Source: Mangifera indica (taxonomy: Eukaryota > Streptophyta > Magnoliopsida > Sapindales > Anacardiaceae). From it: 64,000 bases of DNA. The stretch is from assembly GCF_011075055.1 (NCBI RefSeq), contig NC_058145.1, positions 8,341,228-8,405,227 of the forward strand, read 5' to 3'. This document shows, piece after piece, positions 1-12,966 of this stretch. The first letter of the stretch is position 1. Every line of letters starts with the position of its first letter. The notes under the pieces are model-generated. The model saw nothing but the letters and a program-made list of their open reading frames with translations, was not told the origin of the DNA and searched no databases. The position numbers and the translations under genes were made by a program.

Positions 1-179
1 TTTTAATTATTTAACGGATAAGTTAGTATAGAGCGTTTGATGGTAATGGAATGGCAAAAGCGTCAACTTAAAAAGAAATGAAAAGTGTAAGGATGAGGCG
101 AGGTAACCAAGGTGTGACGTAAACGTATCTGGGATTGGGTAGCAGTAAATGCTCTCCTACACGTGTACGCTTCAGATGA

Positions 180-313
180 GATTGGTCCATTTTCACAGTA
201 CTTATACACGGGGGGGACAGGCCTGCGTAGTCCTCGTCTATCGTACTTTACCTCACTCTCTTCTCACCCGCTGATACTTAAACAGTGAATAAAGAAGCTG
301 TTTCTTTTGTCAG
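180..313 (+). promoter_or_regulatory. Probable AGO4 core promoter and first (non-coding) leader exon
   Basis: This is the pyrimidine-rich stretch upstream of the Argonaute gene. An ATTGG box (inverted CCAAT) lies at 180-186. CT-rich DNA typical of plant 5' leaders runs from about 240 to 300. A good donor, CAG|GTTAGG, follows position 313. From about 240 to 313 there is no ATG, as expected for a clean leader. The transcription start cannot be placed from sequence alone, so the left edge is a guess. Confidence 0.4.
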
Positions 314-2274
314 GTTAGGTTTATTTTTTTAACTTAATGTACGCTCACTTTCCGGTGTTCTTGTGCAAATTGTAGTATTTAGGATTTAACTTTATTTACT
401 CTTAATTTCTGGTTTCAATTTCTGTTTTCTTTTTCATGATGTGCAATGCCGCTATGGTTTTTACAAATGGCTGTTTTTTGATTTTAGGCTTGAAGTAATT
501 TTTCTTAATTTTTATATTTCTTTGTTCTGTTATGTCAGTCGTCTAGCATTTTTTTTTAATTTTTTAAATGTTTTATAAGAATCATTTTGCTGTGATTTCT
601 TTTGTAAAACTTGCAGAATCCAGCCAAAGTTTTCGAAAGATTAATTTTTTTTTTTTTGTAATTTTAAGAAATTCAGTTCTGCTTTTTGGAGCAGCCTTTT
701 AACTTACTATATACTTTTTTTTTTAATTTATGATTTTTTTTTGCTTTGTCATTTGTGTTTTAAAAACTAGATCTGTGTTAATATGTAATGTTTGTCTGTT
801 GTTTTGCTGCAGGAATTGGGGGCTTTAGTTTAAAGCTGAAGATTGTGTGATATAAGGTAGTTTCACTGCATGTTGGACTTTTGAGTTTACATGTGTTCAA
901 TGGATCAACGTTTTGGTAGTATTTTTCTATGTTCTCCTGGCTCGTTTTTCTTATGTATGGATTGTTTTGTTCTCTTGTGGTGGTTTGCTTAGGTTTTATA
1001 GTTATATAGTTCGGACTTACCATGACATGCATTGTGATCTTTTGGCTGAAAAATAAGTAAATCCTTTTTTTCATCTTCTAATAGTGAGTTCTCATTTTTT
1101 CAATTGTTGAGACTTATACTAAGCTGTGTTTTGTAAGGGTTATTTAGGTTTATGGTGACTTGTAGATTCTGGTTAATGGGTATATATTTGTGTAATTTCC
1201 TGCTTGGAAATGGTTTCACTGCTTATGTGTTAAAACATGGAAATTAGTTGTACTTTTAATGAAATTGGGATATTTTTTGTTTTTAATCTTGATCTGTGTG
1301 TTTTTATTCTCTTACTGGTTTTATTGCCAGAGTAAATGAGCATTGAGTTTTGAAACACATTCAGTAATGAAATTCTTTGAATGAATGCAATCGTGCTTGC
1401 TCGTTGGTCAATAAAATAGTTGATGCTTTTAAGTAGTTTCACATTTTACTTTCTTTCCTCATTTGGGGCTTAAGTTCCGAACCATAAATTTTATGGATTA
1501 TAACTGTATACTTGTTGTTCAAGCACTATTTGATTCTCTCTCTCTCTCTCTCTATTTATTTTATTTTCTCAACCAGATTTTTTTGAGCTTCTCTGATATC
1601 TTAGTACTTTCTTTAAATTTCAGTCTTTGTTGCATTGTAATTTTTCTGTTAACTTTGTTTAGATTTTTGTTGATTGGTCACTAGTTCGTTTCAATGCATT
1701 AAAATTGGCTCTTCTGAGTTTGGGTTTTAATATCAGTAACTGAATTGTGGTTATTGTGTAATCAATTTTTTTAGAATGCACCTCCTTTTTGTACTTTGCA
1801 AATTGGTTGATGATGTAGGATTATTATTTTGTAGAATTTACTGGTTTGTGACATTTCATAGTTCAAATGTACAGCCTAAATGTCAAGATGCTGCAGATAT
1901 TAGCTATTTGTGACTGGAATCCTACCGAATATGTGTGCCATTACATTTTAATATCATTGAGTTTTATGACTTAGTTATCACTTGCCTTGAACTTTGAACT
2001 TAACTTTCTGAGTTAGAAAGTTATCACTCAGTGTTTGAACTGTACACATTTTCTGACTGACAAAAATCTTGTTAAAGTCTCTTTCTTCTATGAAGAGTGT
2101 AAATTTTTGTTGCCAAGCGATTTAGATGCTTGCAAAAGAGTTGCTCTTTTGTGTTGGTTAGATGTTTTGAGGGTTTTTAGCCATTCCTGGTGCCTTCTCA
2201 AGAAGTATAATAGTATGGCTCCTGTGAACCTTTTCTGATTCTTATTTGCTTTAATAATTTGTGCATGTTATTAG
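314..2274 (+). other. Probable intron in the AGO4 5' leader
   Basis: This is about 1.96 kb of T-rich DNA with no credible coding sequence. It is bounded by a GTTAGG donor and an ATTAG acceptor that would place the AGO4 ATG only three bases into the next exon. Many short ATG-led frames inside make it a poor continuous leader, which favours splicing. A (TC)n microsatellite sits at 1535-1553. A possible alternative leader mini-exon at 813-855 is flanked by TTTGCTGCAG and AAG|GTAG. RNA reads are needed to decide. Confidence 0.45.
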
Positions 2275-2277
2275 ACT

Positions 2278-5200
2278 ATGGCTTCACTTGAGCATGATGG
2301 AAATGGGGTTCATAAGGAGAATGAAGCCCATGAAGGAAATGGGACAGTGGGTGCTTTGCCACCTCCTCCACCTGTAATTCTACCAGATTTTGTACCAACG
2401 CTAGTGGAACCTGAACAAGTTAAGAAAAAGGTAGTGAGGGTTCCAATATCCAGGCGTGGCCATGGATCCAAAGGGCAAAAGATAACTCTGCTTACAAATC
2501 ACTTCAAAGTCAATGTTACAAATGTTGACGGCCACTTCTTTCATTATAGTGTATGTCCACATTTACTTCTCTATCTACAATTCTCAATATGTTTTCTCGC
2601 TACTTGGTAAATACTAATTGCTTAATATTTTCGCTTTGGCTTATTTATTGTTAAACAGGTTTCCCTTTCTTATGAAGATGGTCGTCCTGTTGATGGTAAG
2701 GGAATTGGACGGCGAGTAATTGATAGGGTGCAAGAGACATATGATAATGAGTTAGCTGGCAAGAACTTTGCTTATGATGGGGAGAAGAGCTTATTTACTG
2801 TTGGTCCCCTTCCACGCAACAAGCTTGAGTTTACTGTTGTGTTGGAGGAAATTTCATCCAACAGGTAAATATGCTAATTTATGGCAGACAGCTTGGGTTT
2901 TTCTTTCTGTCTGGCTATGAGATTTAAGTCTCAGTGAACTTTTTGTTTCTAGAAATTATGGAAATGGAAGTCCTGATGGGCATGAAAGTCCTAACTCAAG
3001 TGATCGAAAGAGATTACGTCGCCCTTATCACTCCAAAACTTATAAAGTGGAGATTAGTTTTGCTGCAAAAATCCCAATGCAGTCTATTGCTAATGCATTA
3101 CGAGGTCAAGAATCAGAGAATTCCCAAGAAGCCTTGAGGGTTCTGGATATCATACTACGGCAGCATGCAGCTAGACAGTGAGCCAAGATCTCTGTTATAC
3201 ACATATCTTGTCATTTTAGCACCAGTTTTTCCTATGTCTCCAACAATGCTTGAACCATTGCAGGGGCTGCCTCCTTGTACGGCAATCATTCTTCCATAAT
3301 GATCCGAAGAACTTTACTGATGTAGGTGGGGGTGTTCTTGGTTGTAGAGGGTTCCATTCCAGCTTTAGAACCGCACAGGGAGGCTTGTCTTTGAATATTG
3401 GTTAGATTATTGACAATTTCTATTATGTTTATATTTTTGGTCAAGTTCTATCTCTTATCAGTTACCTTTTTTCAGATGTCTCAACTACGATGATAATACA
3501 GCCTGGCCCTGTTGTGGATTTTCTAATTGCCAATCAAAATGTCAGGGATCCATATTCAATAGACTGGGCCAAGGTAATTGTCATTTTATTGTATTTTGGC
3601 TATTTGAGCGATTTATTTATTTTCTTGATTGATTAGAATTCTTTGCTTGTTTAATTAATAGGCTAAACGAATGCTAAAGAATCTGAGGATCAAGGTGATA
3701 CCCTCCAACCAAGAGTACAAGATAACTGGATTGAGTGAGAAACCCTGCAGAGAGCAAATGTAGGCTACCTGAGTTGAACTTTATACTCTTTTCTATGGTT
3801 CTTGGTTGATATTTTTCTTATTCTCATGGAGCTGTATTTTTAAAGGACTTGATTCAAAGTGGTGTTACATGTGGTCTTTGTTTTCTTCGATTGATCAAGG
3901 TTTTCACTCAAGCAGAAAAATGAGAGGGATGGGGATGGTGAATTTCAGTCCCATGAAATATCGGTTTATGACTATTTTGTCAATCATCGCAATATGGATT
4001 TACGATATTCAGCAGATGTTCCTTGCATAAATGTTGGGAAGCCTAAACGCCCTACCTATATTCCTCTTGAGGTGAGTAGATATTTTATGGTTCTGTTAAC
4101 GGTTTATATAAAGTGATAGAGTGTTGCTGTTATCGTAACAAACAGGTCTTTCTTATAGTATTTTCAATTTTTGAATGTGATTGCTGCAGCTTTGTTCGTT
4201 AGTTTCCTTACAACGTTACACAAAAGCACTTTCCACTCTCCAAAGAGCTTCGCTTGTGGAGAAATCAAGGCAGAAGCCACCAGAAAGGATGAATACATTA
4301 TCTAATGTAAGTGTGTTCATGAAAAAAGCTTGTCCTTAGACTTGCAATATTCTTAGTTATGTTTGTGTTTTTGTTACGTCTTGATGATTGCAGGTTCTAC
4401 GAAATAGCAAATATGATGCTGAACCAATGTTACGTTCATGTGGCATTTCGATAAGTACTAATTTTACCCAAGTGGAAGGCCGTGTGCTACCAGCCCCTAG
4501 GGTATATTTCAAATGTTTCTGATTAGTGGATAAATCATTCTTTTGTTGCATTTGTTGTGGATATATATATTGATTGTCATTTTTATTTTGAATTGGAATT
4601 TGCTTTTAGTAACATCTTTCATTCTTTCAGTTAAAAGTAGGAAATGGGGAGGATTTCTTTCCTCGAAATGGACGATGGAATTTCAATAACAAGGTATTGC
4701 TGTTTCCTTTGTCTTTTGATGATTTTGATTCTCAGTGATTGTCATTTTGTTATCAAATGCTTTTCTAGAAATTAGTGGAGCCAACAAAGATAGAAAGATG
4801 GGCTGTTGTGAACTTTTCTGCACGTTGTGATATTCGAAGCCTTGTTCAAGGTCTGATAAAATGTGGAAATATGAAAGGCATTGTAAGTTTTTCAGCTTAT
4901 ATCAATTGGTGCCAGTGCCCTGTTATAAAAAAATTGATTGAAGTTCGTTTCTTTCCTTACTGCAGAAAATAGATGATCCATTTGATGTGTTTGAAGAGAA
5001 TCCACAGCTTAGACGAGCCCCACCTATGGTCAGAGTGGAGAAGATGTTTGAGGACATTCAGTCTAAACTTCCTGGGGCTCCGCAGTTCCTTCTTTGTTTG
5101 CTTCCTGAGCGAAAGAACTCTGATCTTTATGGTTGATTTTTATCATCGGATTTGTTAGAAAAATTGTTTAAAGTATTTTATTGTTGGTCTAATGTTATCT

Positions 5201-8200
5201 TGATTGAATCCCTAAGGTCCATGGAAACGAAAGAATCTTGCTGAATTTGGAATAGTTACTCAGTGCATTGCACCTACGAAGGTCAATGATCAATATATTA
5301 CCAATGTTCTCCTCAAGATTAATGCAAAGGTGATTATTATGTAACTACTTGTATAGACTTGCACTTTTTATAGATCTGCTTTTATTATTTCAGATATTTT
5401 AATCATTAGCTGTTGTAGTACATGGCTTTGTTATTTTGCAGATGTCCTACCTTCTAATCTACCTTTAATTGTCTTGCAGCTTGGGGGGTTGAACTCCCTG
5501 TTGGCAGTTGAACATTCTCCTTCCATCCCTGTTGTTTCCAAGGCTCCCACCATCATTCTTGGGATGGATGTGTCACACGGGTCACCTGGACAGTCTGATA
5601 TTCCATCTATTGCTGCGGTACTATGTTTTTATTATTTTGTGGTTCATGTGAAATCTTTATTGATGCCAGTTTTTTTCCATATTCTGGGATTTATGTTTTT
5701 GCTTTTGTGCTGTTTGAGTTTATAGGTTGTCAGCTCCAGGAATTGGCCTCTGATTTCTCGTTACAGAGCAGCTGTACGTACACAGTCTCCCAAGGTTGAA
5801 ATGATTGATTCCTTGTTCAAAAAAGTTTCTGACACTGAAGATGAAGGCATTATGAGGTGTGGTTTCTTTTGTTCCTTTTTTCTGTCTTGGTATGTGGCAA
5901 TAGATTTTTTTTTGGGAGATCCTATATTGATTCTTGAAATTAAGAGTGCTGAGAATCATTTGTTTTTTTTATAGTTTCAACTCTTTTAATATAAATGTAT
6001 TTAAAAGATATTATATGCATAATCTTTCTTGTCTATCAGGGAACTGCTCTTGGACTTCTATACAAGTTCAGGGAAAAGGAAACCTGATCAAATCATCATA
6101 TTCAGGTAATGTTAATTTTTACAATTAGCTTTAAGGAAGAATGTTCAATGCATTTTTTGTCATGGCAACATCTCCTCTCAATTCTATGTAAAATGTAGTG
6201 AATTTGTTAGTCCTCAATAATATGAGGCCAGTTAAAATGCAAGCCTCTGAGACACCATGTGTTATGTGTTTAATGCTGGAACTGATAGTAACTTAGCATG
6301 AGTGAGTATATCTTTTTTTGTTTTGCAAAATTTTGATTTGTTTGGGTCATACCTGAAATTATGGGGGTGCTTTTTTATTCCCTATGGTGATAAACATGAG
6401 AATTGAGGTTGGACATGATTGCAACCTTGGTAAGACTCTCTGGGCTCATGGAAAACAGTGTCCAATGTCTTTCTTTTTTTTTTTTCTTTTGTTTTTTCAC
6501 TTTGACGCCTGATTAATTGACTAATAATGCCTGTGTTTTCCTTCTTCCAACTTGCACTCAACATGCTCAGATATCCATCTGCTCCCTCAGTTTTAAATTT
6601 TTGGTTCAATGACTTCTTGATGTTCTAAATTAGTTATGGTACAGACATTTGGTCAGGTTTGAATCTGCATCACCCTTCTGAACTGTTATATCGTCTTGAG
6701 GCTGTCTTTTCTGATCTTCGATGGATGTTGGTTGTCTTGATTGGTGTTCCCTTCAGCACTAGAGTATCTGTCTAGTAACCTGATTCTTTTTGTCCAATTT
6801 TCATATAATTGTCAGAACTTGTATGCATCTATCTTGGCAATGTGACAAGCATTTGTTCCGGTTTGATTCTGAATTATGATGCAACCACTAATGTTTTTCT
6901 GCTTTGTGCTACTGCATATAAACTCTGCAACAAAATCAGCTTTACAAATCTCAGATGTTTATTGTGCTTTTGTTTTTGTCTAATATTAAGTTGAATTCAG
7001 GGACGGTGTCAGTGAGTCGCAGTTCAATCAAGTCTTGAACATTGAACTTGATCAGATCATAGAGGTTTAAATCCAGTGCCTTTAAATATATATTTTACAT
7101 TTTTAAAATTTATAATTAATTTCTTTGGAACTAAAAAGACAAATAATTCCAGGCATGTAAATTCCTGGATGAAAAATGGAGCCCAAAGTTTGTGGTGATA
7201 GTTGCACAGAAAAATCACCATACTAAGTTCTTTCAATCTGGATCTCCTGATAATGTTCCACCTGGTATGCCTTTATAAACTCTTCACACTTAATTGTTTT
7301 ACACCATTTGGTGTAACAATTGTTGCTGCCTTTTCAGGGACTATCATAGACAACAGAGTCTGTCATCCAAAGAATTATGATTTCTATCTCTGTGCACATG
7401 CTGGAATGATTGTGAGTAATTTTTACCATTTTAAATGTTAATTAGTTTGACATAGTGCAAATGATTTAACTAACCTCTGCTGCTCTTTGGCAAGTCTGTG
7501 CCTTGTAGTCTTCTGAATAGGACCATTGCTCTTATAAAATTGTGTATATGGAGTTTTAATTTTTAATTACATACTGGTTTTAAGGGTTTTTTTTAGTAAA
7601 TGATGATGTGTAAAGATCTTGAATAATTTTGTTTTATTACATTGAAAATACCCATTTGTAGAGGCAGATGTTTGTAACCAATTCATTTTTATCTATAAAC
7701 TTTGTGTTTATATATCACAAACACACTGATCGGATTGGATCTTTGAAGTTAAAATTTTGACTTGAATTAACTCATAGAAATATATAAGATTAATAACCTA
7801 CAATGCTCTAAATCATCAAAATTCAAGCATAACGCATGCTAGATATATTGGAACTGTCAAGATGCATTTATTATGCATGCCTGATTTAGATTCTCTTGCA
7901 TTAGTATCTTTGTTGCTATATTTAGTTTAGTCCTATGTTTAGAATATAAAGTCAAAGTATCAGTCAGTATTTCTCAAAGGTTTTTGTTAACCATTCAAGC
8001 TTTTGTTGGGTAACTTGTTAATGATCAGTGTTGTATCTTTATTTTTCTTCAGACATTGGATGGATTCTTATTGACTTTTGCTATTTTGTTATATTTGATA
8101 TTCAGGGAACTACAAGGCCAACACACTATCATGTTCTGTTGGATGAGGTTGGCTTTTCTGCTGATGATTTGCAGGATCTTGTGCATTCTCTTTCTTATGT

Positions 8201-8713
8201 GTAAGTAGAATGGAACATTTGCAGTAGATGTGTCTCTATATGTGGTAACTGCTATGATTCATCTAAATAATATCCTTAAATATTGCAGGTACCAGAAAAG
8301 CACAACAGCTATTTCCGTGGGTAAGTTCAGATAACTTAAAATTGTTTATTGTCTTTATATCAGATGCCAAATTCAACTTGGTATCCGGGACTTTGTTTTT
8401 GTGCTTTAATTACCTATGAGTTTTGGTGATCCAGATCTTGATTGCTAAATATTAAAGTTAATCAGTAACATGATGTCAACCAGTGTTTTGATCGTTTGAA
8501 GATCTGCTCGTAATAATTTTGTTCCCCTTGTATGTAGTTGCTCCAATATGCTATGCTCACTTGGCAGCTGCCCAGGTTGGATCATTCGTGAAATTTGAAG
8601 ACAAATCTGAAACGTCTTCAAGTCATGGTGGTGTGACATCTGCAGGGGCTGCTGCGGTTCCTCAACTGCCTAGATTGCAGGAGAAAGTATGCAACTCAAT
8701 GTTCTTTTGCTGA
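2278..8713 (+). CDS. AGO4: Argonaute, AGO4 clade (RNA-directed DNA methylation effector)
   Basis: Predicted role: it binds 24-nt siRNAs in the nucleus and directs DNA methylation at transposons, as known for plant AGO4. Twenty-two coding exons join in frame to 925 residues plus stop, close to the family's usual length of about 924. The start is the ATG of MASLEHDG, followed by a short proline run (LPPPPP, about residue 26). The N-terminal and linker domains fill residues 40-280. The PAZ domain covers about 285-400 and contains [15 protein letters not shown] occupies the C-terminal half. The catalytic triad is intact: D660 in GMDVSHG, D743 in [10 protein letters not shown], and H875 in [11 protein letters not shown]. 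The PIWI pocket motif [19 protein letters not shown] is also present. The protein ends NSMFFC. All introns are GT-AG; the largest are 6106-7000 and 7412-8105. AGO6 or AGO9 are less likely, given sequence and neighbouring genes. Confidence 0.97.
2278..8713 (+). other. AGO4: AGO4 exon map
   Basis: Coding exons were deduced by matching the reading frame to the family and to splice sites: 2278-2550, 2659-2864, 2953-3177, 3264-3400, 3476-3573, 3662-3759, 3900-4071, 4190-4306, 4394-4501, 4631-4693, 4769-4882, 4966-5131, 5217-5329, 5480-5617, 5726-5856, 6040-6105, 7001-7064, 7153-7264, 7338-7411, 8106-8200, 8289-8320, 8538-8713. Lengths add to 2,778 bases (926 codons including stop), and every junction keeps frame. 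The least typical acceptor is the one before 3900 (GATCAAG), whose upstream tract is only moderately pyrimidine-rich. The shortest exon is 32 bases (8289-8320). Confidence 0.9.
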
Positions 8714-9000
8714 GGCATGGCAAAGCCTTTTTCATCTGCACAAATAATAAAAGAAATATCAGTTTCTTTTAGGGTTTTCGGTTTTACTGTGGTGATGCCT
8801 AGTGGTAGCATTGTTTCCTGACTGATTTGGGGTACAAGCCGGTTATGTTGCTGCTTGACACCTTTTGTAATTATGCTAATTTAAGCATCTGATGGCTTTC
8901 GTTGGCCCTGTGAAACGGCGCATGTTTAACGTTGGATTCAATGAATTAGCATAATTTAGCTGTTTTGACGGAGCACCAAATTAAATTATTACATTTTTGA
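8714..9000 (+). other. AGO4 3' untranslated region
   Basis: This follows the TGA at 8711-8713. An AATAAA occurs at 8746-8751, only 33 bases after the stop. T-rich DNA continues past 8880, so a later poly(A) site is likely. The end is not determinable from sequence. Confidence 0.4.
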
Positions 9001-11326
9001 AGGTAACGCAAACATTATTGATATATGCCAATCAATATTCCTTCACGGGAACATTATTGGTGTATGATAACCGATTTCTCTCAACGTTGCTGCAGAAACT
9101 TACAACTGCAGTCACCATTAATTTCGTTTAAGAAATATAAAAAAAAATGAATAAGCTATACAAATAGGTGGTTATATGCAAGTCTGAAAACTTTGTGGAG
9201 TAATTTTCGAAGACACGAATTGTGATTAGGCGTACTACTTTTTGTGTTATGGTGCACAAACGAAAGCAATAAATTTCGAATTTATCAATTTGAATTTGAA
9301 ATATAACCAATGATATTGTAATCTTAGTTAGGAAATATAGGAATGGGAAAAATAAAGGGTAAGTGAATTATACGGTTATAATACTATAGATAATGAAAAA
9401 TAAATTTGTATAAAAATATCATTAAAATTTGTATACAAGAAAAGCATGAAACGTTATTATAAGGGTTTAATATGACATAACATCAATAATATATTTTTAA
9501 AAATACGCCAATATCATAATGATTTTAGTATTTTTCATGAATTTCTTATTGAAAATCAGTATAACAATTCAAATGTAAAATATTTAATTAACTATTAAAT
9601 CTGATAAAACATAATACATGATTAAAATTCTTTATACAATGAATAAGTAACATACTAGTTAATTGGGAAAAGTAAACAAATTAATCAATTTGGATTTCAA
9701 ACTTTAGATCAGAGTGAATCTTTATATACGCTACAAGGGAGGAAAATGTAAAATTAGGACTAGGAATTAAGGAAGACATATTGTTGAGTTTTTTAAAATG
9801 ATAGTGGTATTTTTGTAAATAATTGAAGATATAATATAAAATTTTGTATTTTAAGAAGCGAAAAATTCAAAAAGATGGCAAACATAAAATAAAACATATA
9901 ATTCACATTTAATACGAAAAGGAGTAAAATACGTGTTTAATATGTTTTGGGTTAAAAACTTTTTTTGAACGTGTTTAATATGTGAATAATATGAAAATGT
10001 GAATAATAAGCGTATTTATTAACTAGGATTGTAACTTTTTTTTGTATAGTAGATTGGATATTCAACTTCATTGATCTAATATGACACCTATGATTAGATA
10101 TACGTCAACTACGAGGAGACTTAGAGAAATCTAACTACTATCCTTAAGATTATTATTCAAAATTAAGTTCTTCTCATTATACCATTTTTGTAATTTTTAG
10201 TTACACTGTGCTCGAGTTCCCTCTTAGAGTTACAAACAACTATGTATGTAGACTTTCATTTAATGAGTAGAACAACACTAAAACTTCATTGTGTCTAATT
10301 ATTTTTGCATCTAATTTATCTCTTACCTTAGTGAATAACAAAACTGATTAATTTATCACATTATCATTATCATAGCCTGTATTGCACACAAATTCTAAAC
10401 TATGTATGTCAATTAATGATGAAAAATTCTATCAATAGTTGAATGCTAGATGAAAGCCCTTTGCAAACATGCTAGTGTATTATCAATCTTTAATATACCA
10501 CTATCCTAAAGTTTTCTAAAAGGTGAACAAATTTCTTGATGTGTCAATTTTAGGCAAAACATCTTATTTTTTTGAACTCTTTGGGGAAAAATATCAAGGA
10601 ATATGTCAAATGGTCACTTCCTTAGACATATACTAACATAACCTACAAACAACTAGTGCTATGAAGAGACCAAAATTGAGTGTATAGATGTACTTTCAAG
10701 TTTTAGAGTTAAACCCACAAAAAACAAGATATATGCATCGCAAAATGTGTCTAATTACAACTTCCTTCTATTCTCTTAGAGTGAAGAGGTCCTTCAATCT
10801 CGAGTTATGCATTCTATCCCCTCATGCACTATTTCACAACATGAGCCTACTCATATCATGATGTTTAGCTCACACTACAAACTCAATACTCACAAAGACA
10901 ATTTTTGGCATTTAATCCTTAACATACTTGATAAATTCAAATACCCCACTATAACAACAAGATTGGGGACATTGATCCTTTTAATAGTTAGTCACATTAA
11001 AGAACCCTTGCTTCTTAAGTGCTTGTAAATCATTTCTACTAGTATGAGCAATGGTTAGGTGCTCTTAGACAAGGGAACCCAAATCCTTTCTAGTTGTATA
11101 ATGCTTTAGCCTCGTTGCCTCCCACCAAGGGCTTTTTTCGCAGAGATGATAAAAAAGTGCCTCTAGGTAATAATGTAACACCTACAAGTACCTTGGAAGG
11201 GTATTATGGTTGTTTCTCATTTTAAAGTTGATTTAGGTTAATCAAATAAACAAAAGAGATGATGAATGGTCATTCACTTTGGATGAATGCCTATTCCATA
11301 GCATGAGAATCATTCAAGGTTGATAA
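9001..11326. other. AT-rich intergenic spacer, no gene seen
   Basis: Both strands are dense with stop codons and the base composition is very AT-rich. I see no conserved protein motif, tRNA or clear LTR boundary here. The stretch 10200-11300 has somewhat more balanced composition and may be old retroelement DNA, but nothing in it could be assigned. Confidence 0.5.
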
Positions 11327-12954
11327 TGATAGGATAGGTGCCCTAGAGTTAATTGAATTTGACATTTATAAATATAATTTTATATTAATAATTAATAAAA
11401 GATTTATTGTTATTTGATTCATATATTGTCTATTTATATGATCGTGCAAATAGCATGCCCTTAAAATGGTAGAACTATGATGAGAGGATCAGATAACTGA
11501 TCATGAAAACTCTATGTACACTTTTAGTGGCCATTCTATAAATATTTGTAATCTCAACATTACATTGAACAATGACACTTGTAATGATGATAAGATTATC
11601 ATAGTGTTGAATGACCCTACCAAAAGCGGCGATAGTTCTCACATGTCAAAGCTATTGTAGATCGCTTGGTGCAATATATGGGTGCACGATATAGATGTAT
11701 TCATCAAACTGATCTAACTAGAAGATATCCATATGGATGGTTACTCTAGTCTCTATGGAAGAAATCCTCTGAACACCACAAGTGCATTTGATCCTTTGAC
11801 TTGAGGTTGCCAAACTATTTTATGTAAAATCAATATGGTTGATGTTATCTAATATACTACTATAATTAGGGTAACTATAAAGGTAGTTATCAACCATATT
11901 ATGAGATACATGGAGATTATGGTTGACCGATAAAAGTTTCATCACTCTGAGCACATGAGAAGATATAACACATAAAAATACTGAATGACATCTATGATTA
12001 CTTGAATCTATGGTCACAATTGGATAAAGTTGTAGTCTAATCCACATTAGTCATTGATGTATATCAGTTTATACTTAGTAACTATTAAGATAGACACATT
12101 TTTATGTCTCAACCTTGAGAGATATTGGTTGATGAAAAGATTGAATTACACGTAACTGTGATATTGTAAAAGCTTAAGAGATGTCTATTGACACTCTGTC
12201 GTTAGGGTGGCCATGATGCTTTCTTAAAGGCTAATTTTGGTCAATTTTTGAATTCAATTTGAATTTAGACAATATCTATTTGATAGAAACCTTATGGATC
12301 AGACACATATAAGGGTTTATTCGAACCCAAAGGTGAAAATTATTTAGTGATAATTTTGGTGTTTACGAAAAAAGAGAATCTAGTTGACCATACTTTGACC
12401 AAGGTTTACCTGGTGTGCATGGCTTGATGCTTGCTGGGTGACACACTTGCATGCCATTTGTGCAAGTCATGAAACAGGTTGACTATACGTGTTTACATAC
12501 CAGCCATGCATGTGTGTTGAGGGTCCCAGGTTTGGATGAAATCCTTGTTGTACACTTGCACATAATTGAAAGCGTGTTAGAATTAAAAAAAAAAATGAAA
12601 TACATACACAATAGAAACCCTAGCCGCAAGTTTTCTATTTTTCTCTTTTTCTTCTTGTGAACACATTTAATCCAAAAAAGACATAGCAACATTTTCCTTA
12701 GATTACCTTTTATGTGTGTACTCTGCGTGGATACTAAAATGTCACCTTTCAAGGGTTAGATATTGTTCAATCTTAAACCACGTGAAAGGAGCCACCAATG
12801 CAGGTATAAACCTAAAATACTTTATTAGTGTTTTGTATGATTCATAAACATATGTACTAAAATGGGTATCCTAGTTAAGATTTTTTGGACTTTTTGATTT
12901 TAAAATTTTTAATTTTGCTTCACTATCGGTTATTAGTGCTTTGAAAACCTAACA
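11327..12954 (+). mobile_element. Copia LTR, family C (5' LTR, + orientation)
   Basis: A 1,628-bp segment starts TGATAGGATAGGTGCCC and ends CCTAACA, immediately followed by a TGGTATCAGAG primer-binding site. It is clearly similar along its length to 40740-42330 (for example around 11635-11810 versus 41040-41220) and, inverted, to the segment ending at 43651. The interior to its right is decayed and no matching 3' LTR was found close by, so the element has been truncated. The family is probably a Tork/Angela-type Copia. That assignment is inferred from the primer site and from the RNase H remnant next to the inverted copy. Confidence 0.75.
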
Positions 12955-12955
12955 A

Positions 12956-12966
12956 TGGTATCAGAG
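12956..12966 (+). other. Primer-binding site (initiator tRNA-Met type)
   Basis: TGGTATCAGAG lies one base after the LTR's terminal CA. It is the standard complement of the initiator methionine tRNA 3' end used by Copia elements. Confidence 0.85.

Noticed and set aside
813..855. Extra non-coding exon in the AGO4 leader
   Set aside because: Splice-like ends exist, but nothing else supports it; kept only as an alternative in the leader-intron entry.
10807..11028. 73-codon + strand frame in the first spacer
   Set aside because: Low-complexity translation, no homologous motif, no promoter or splice context.
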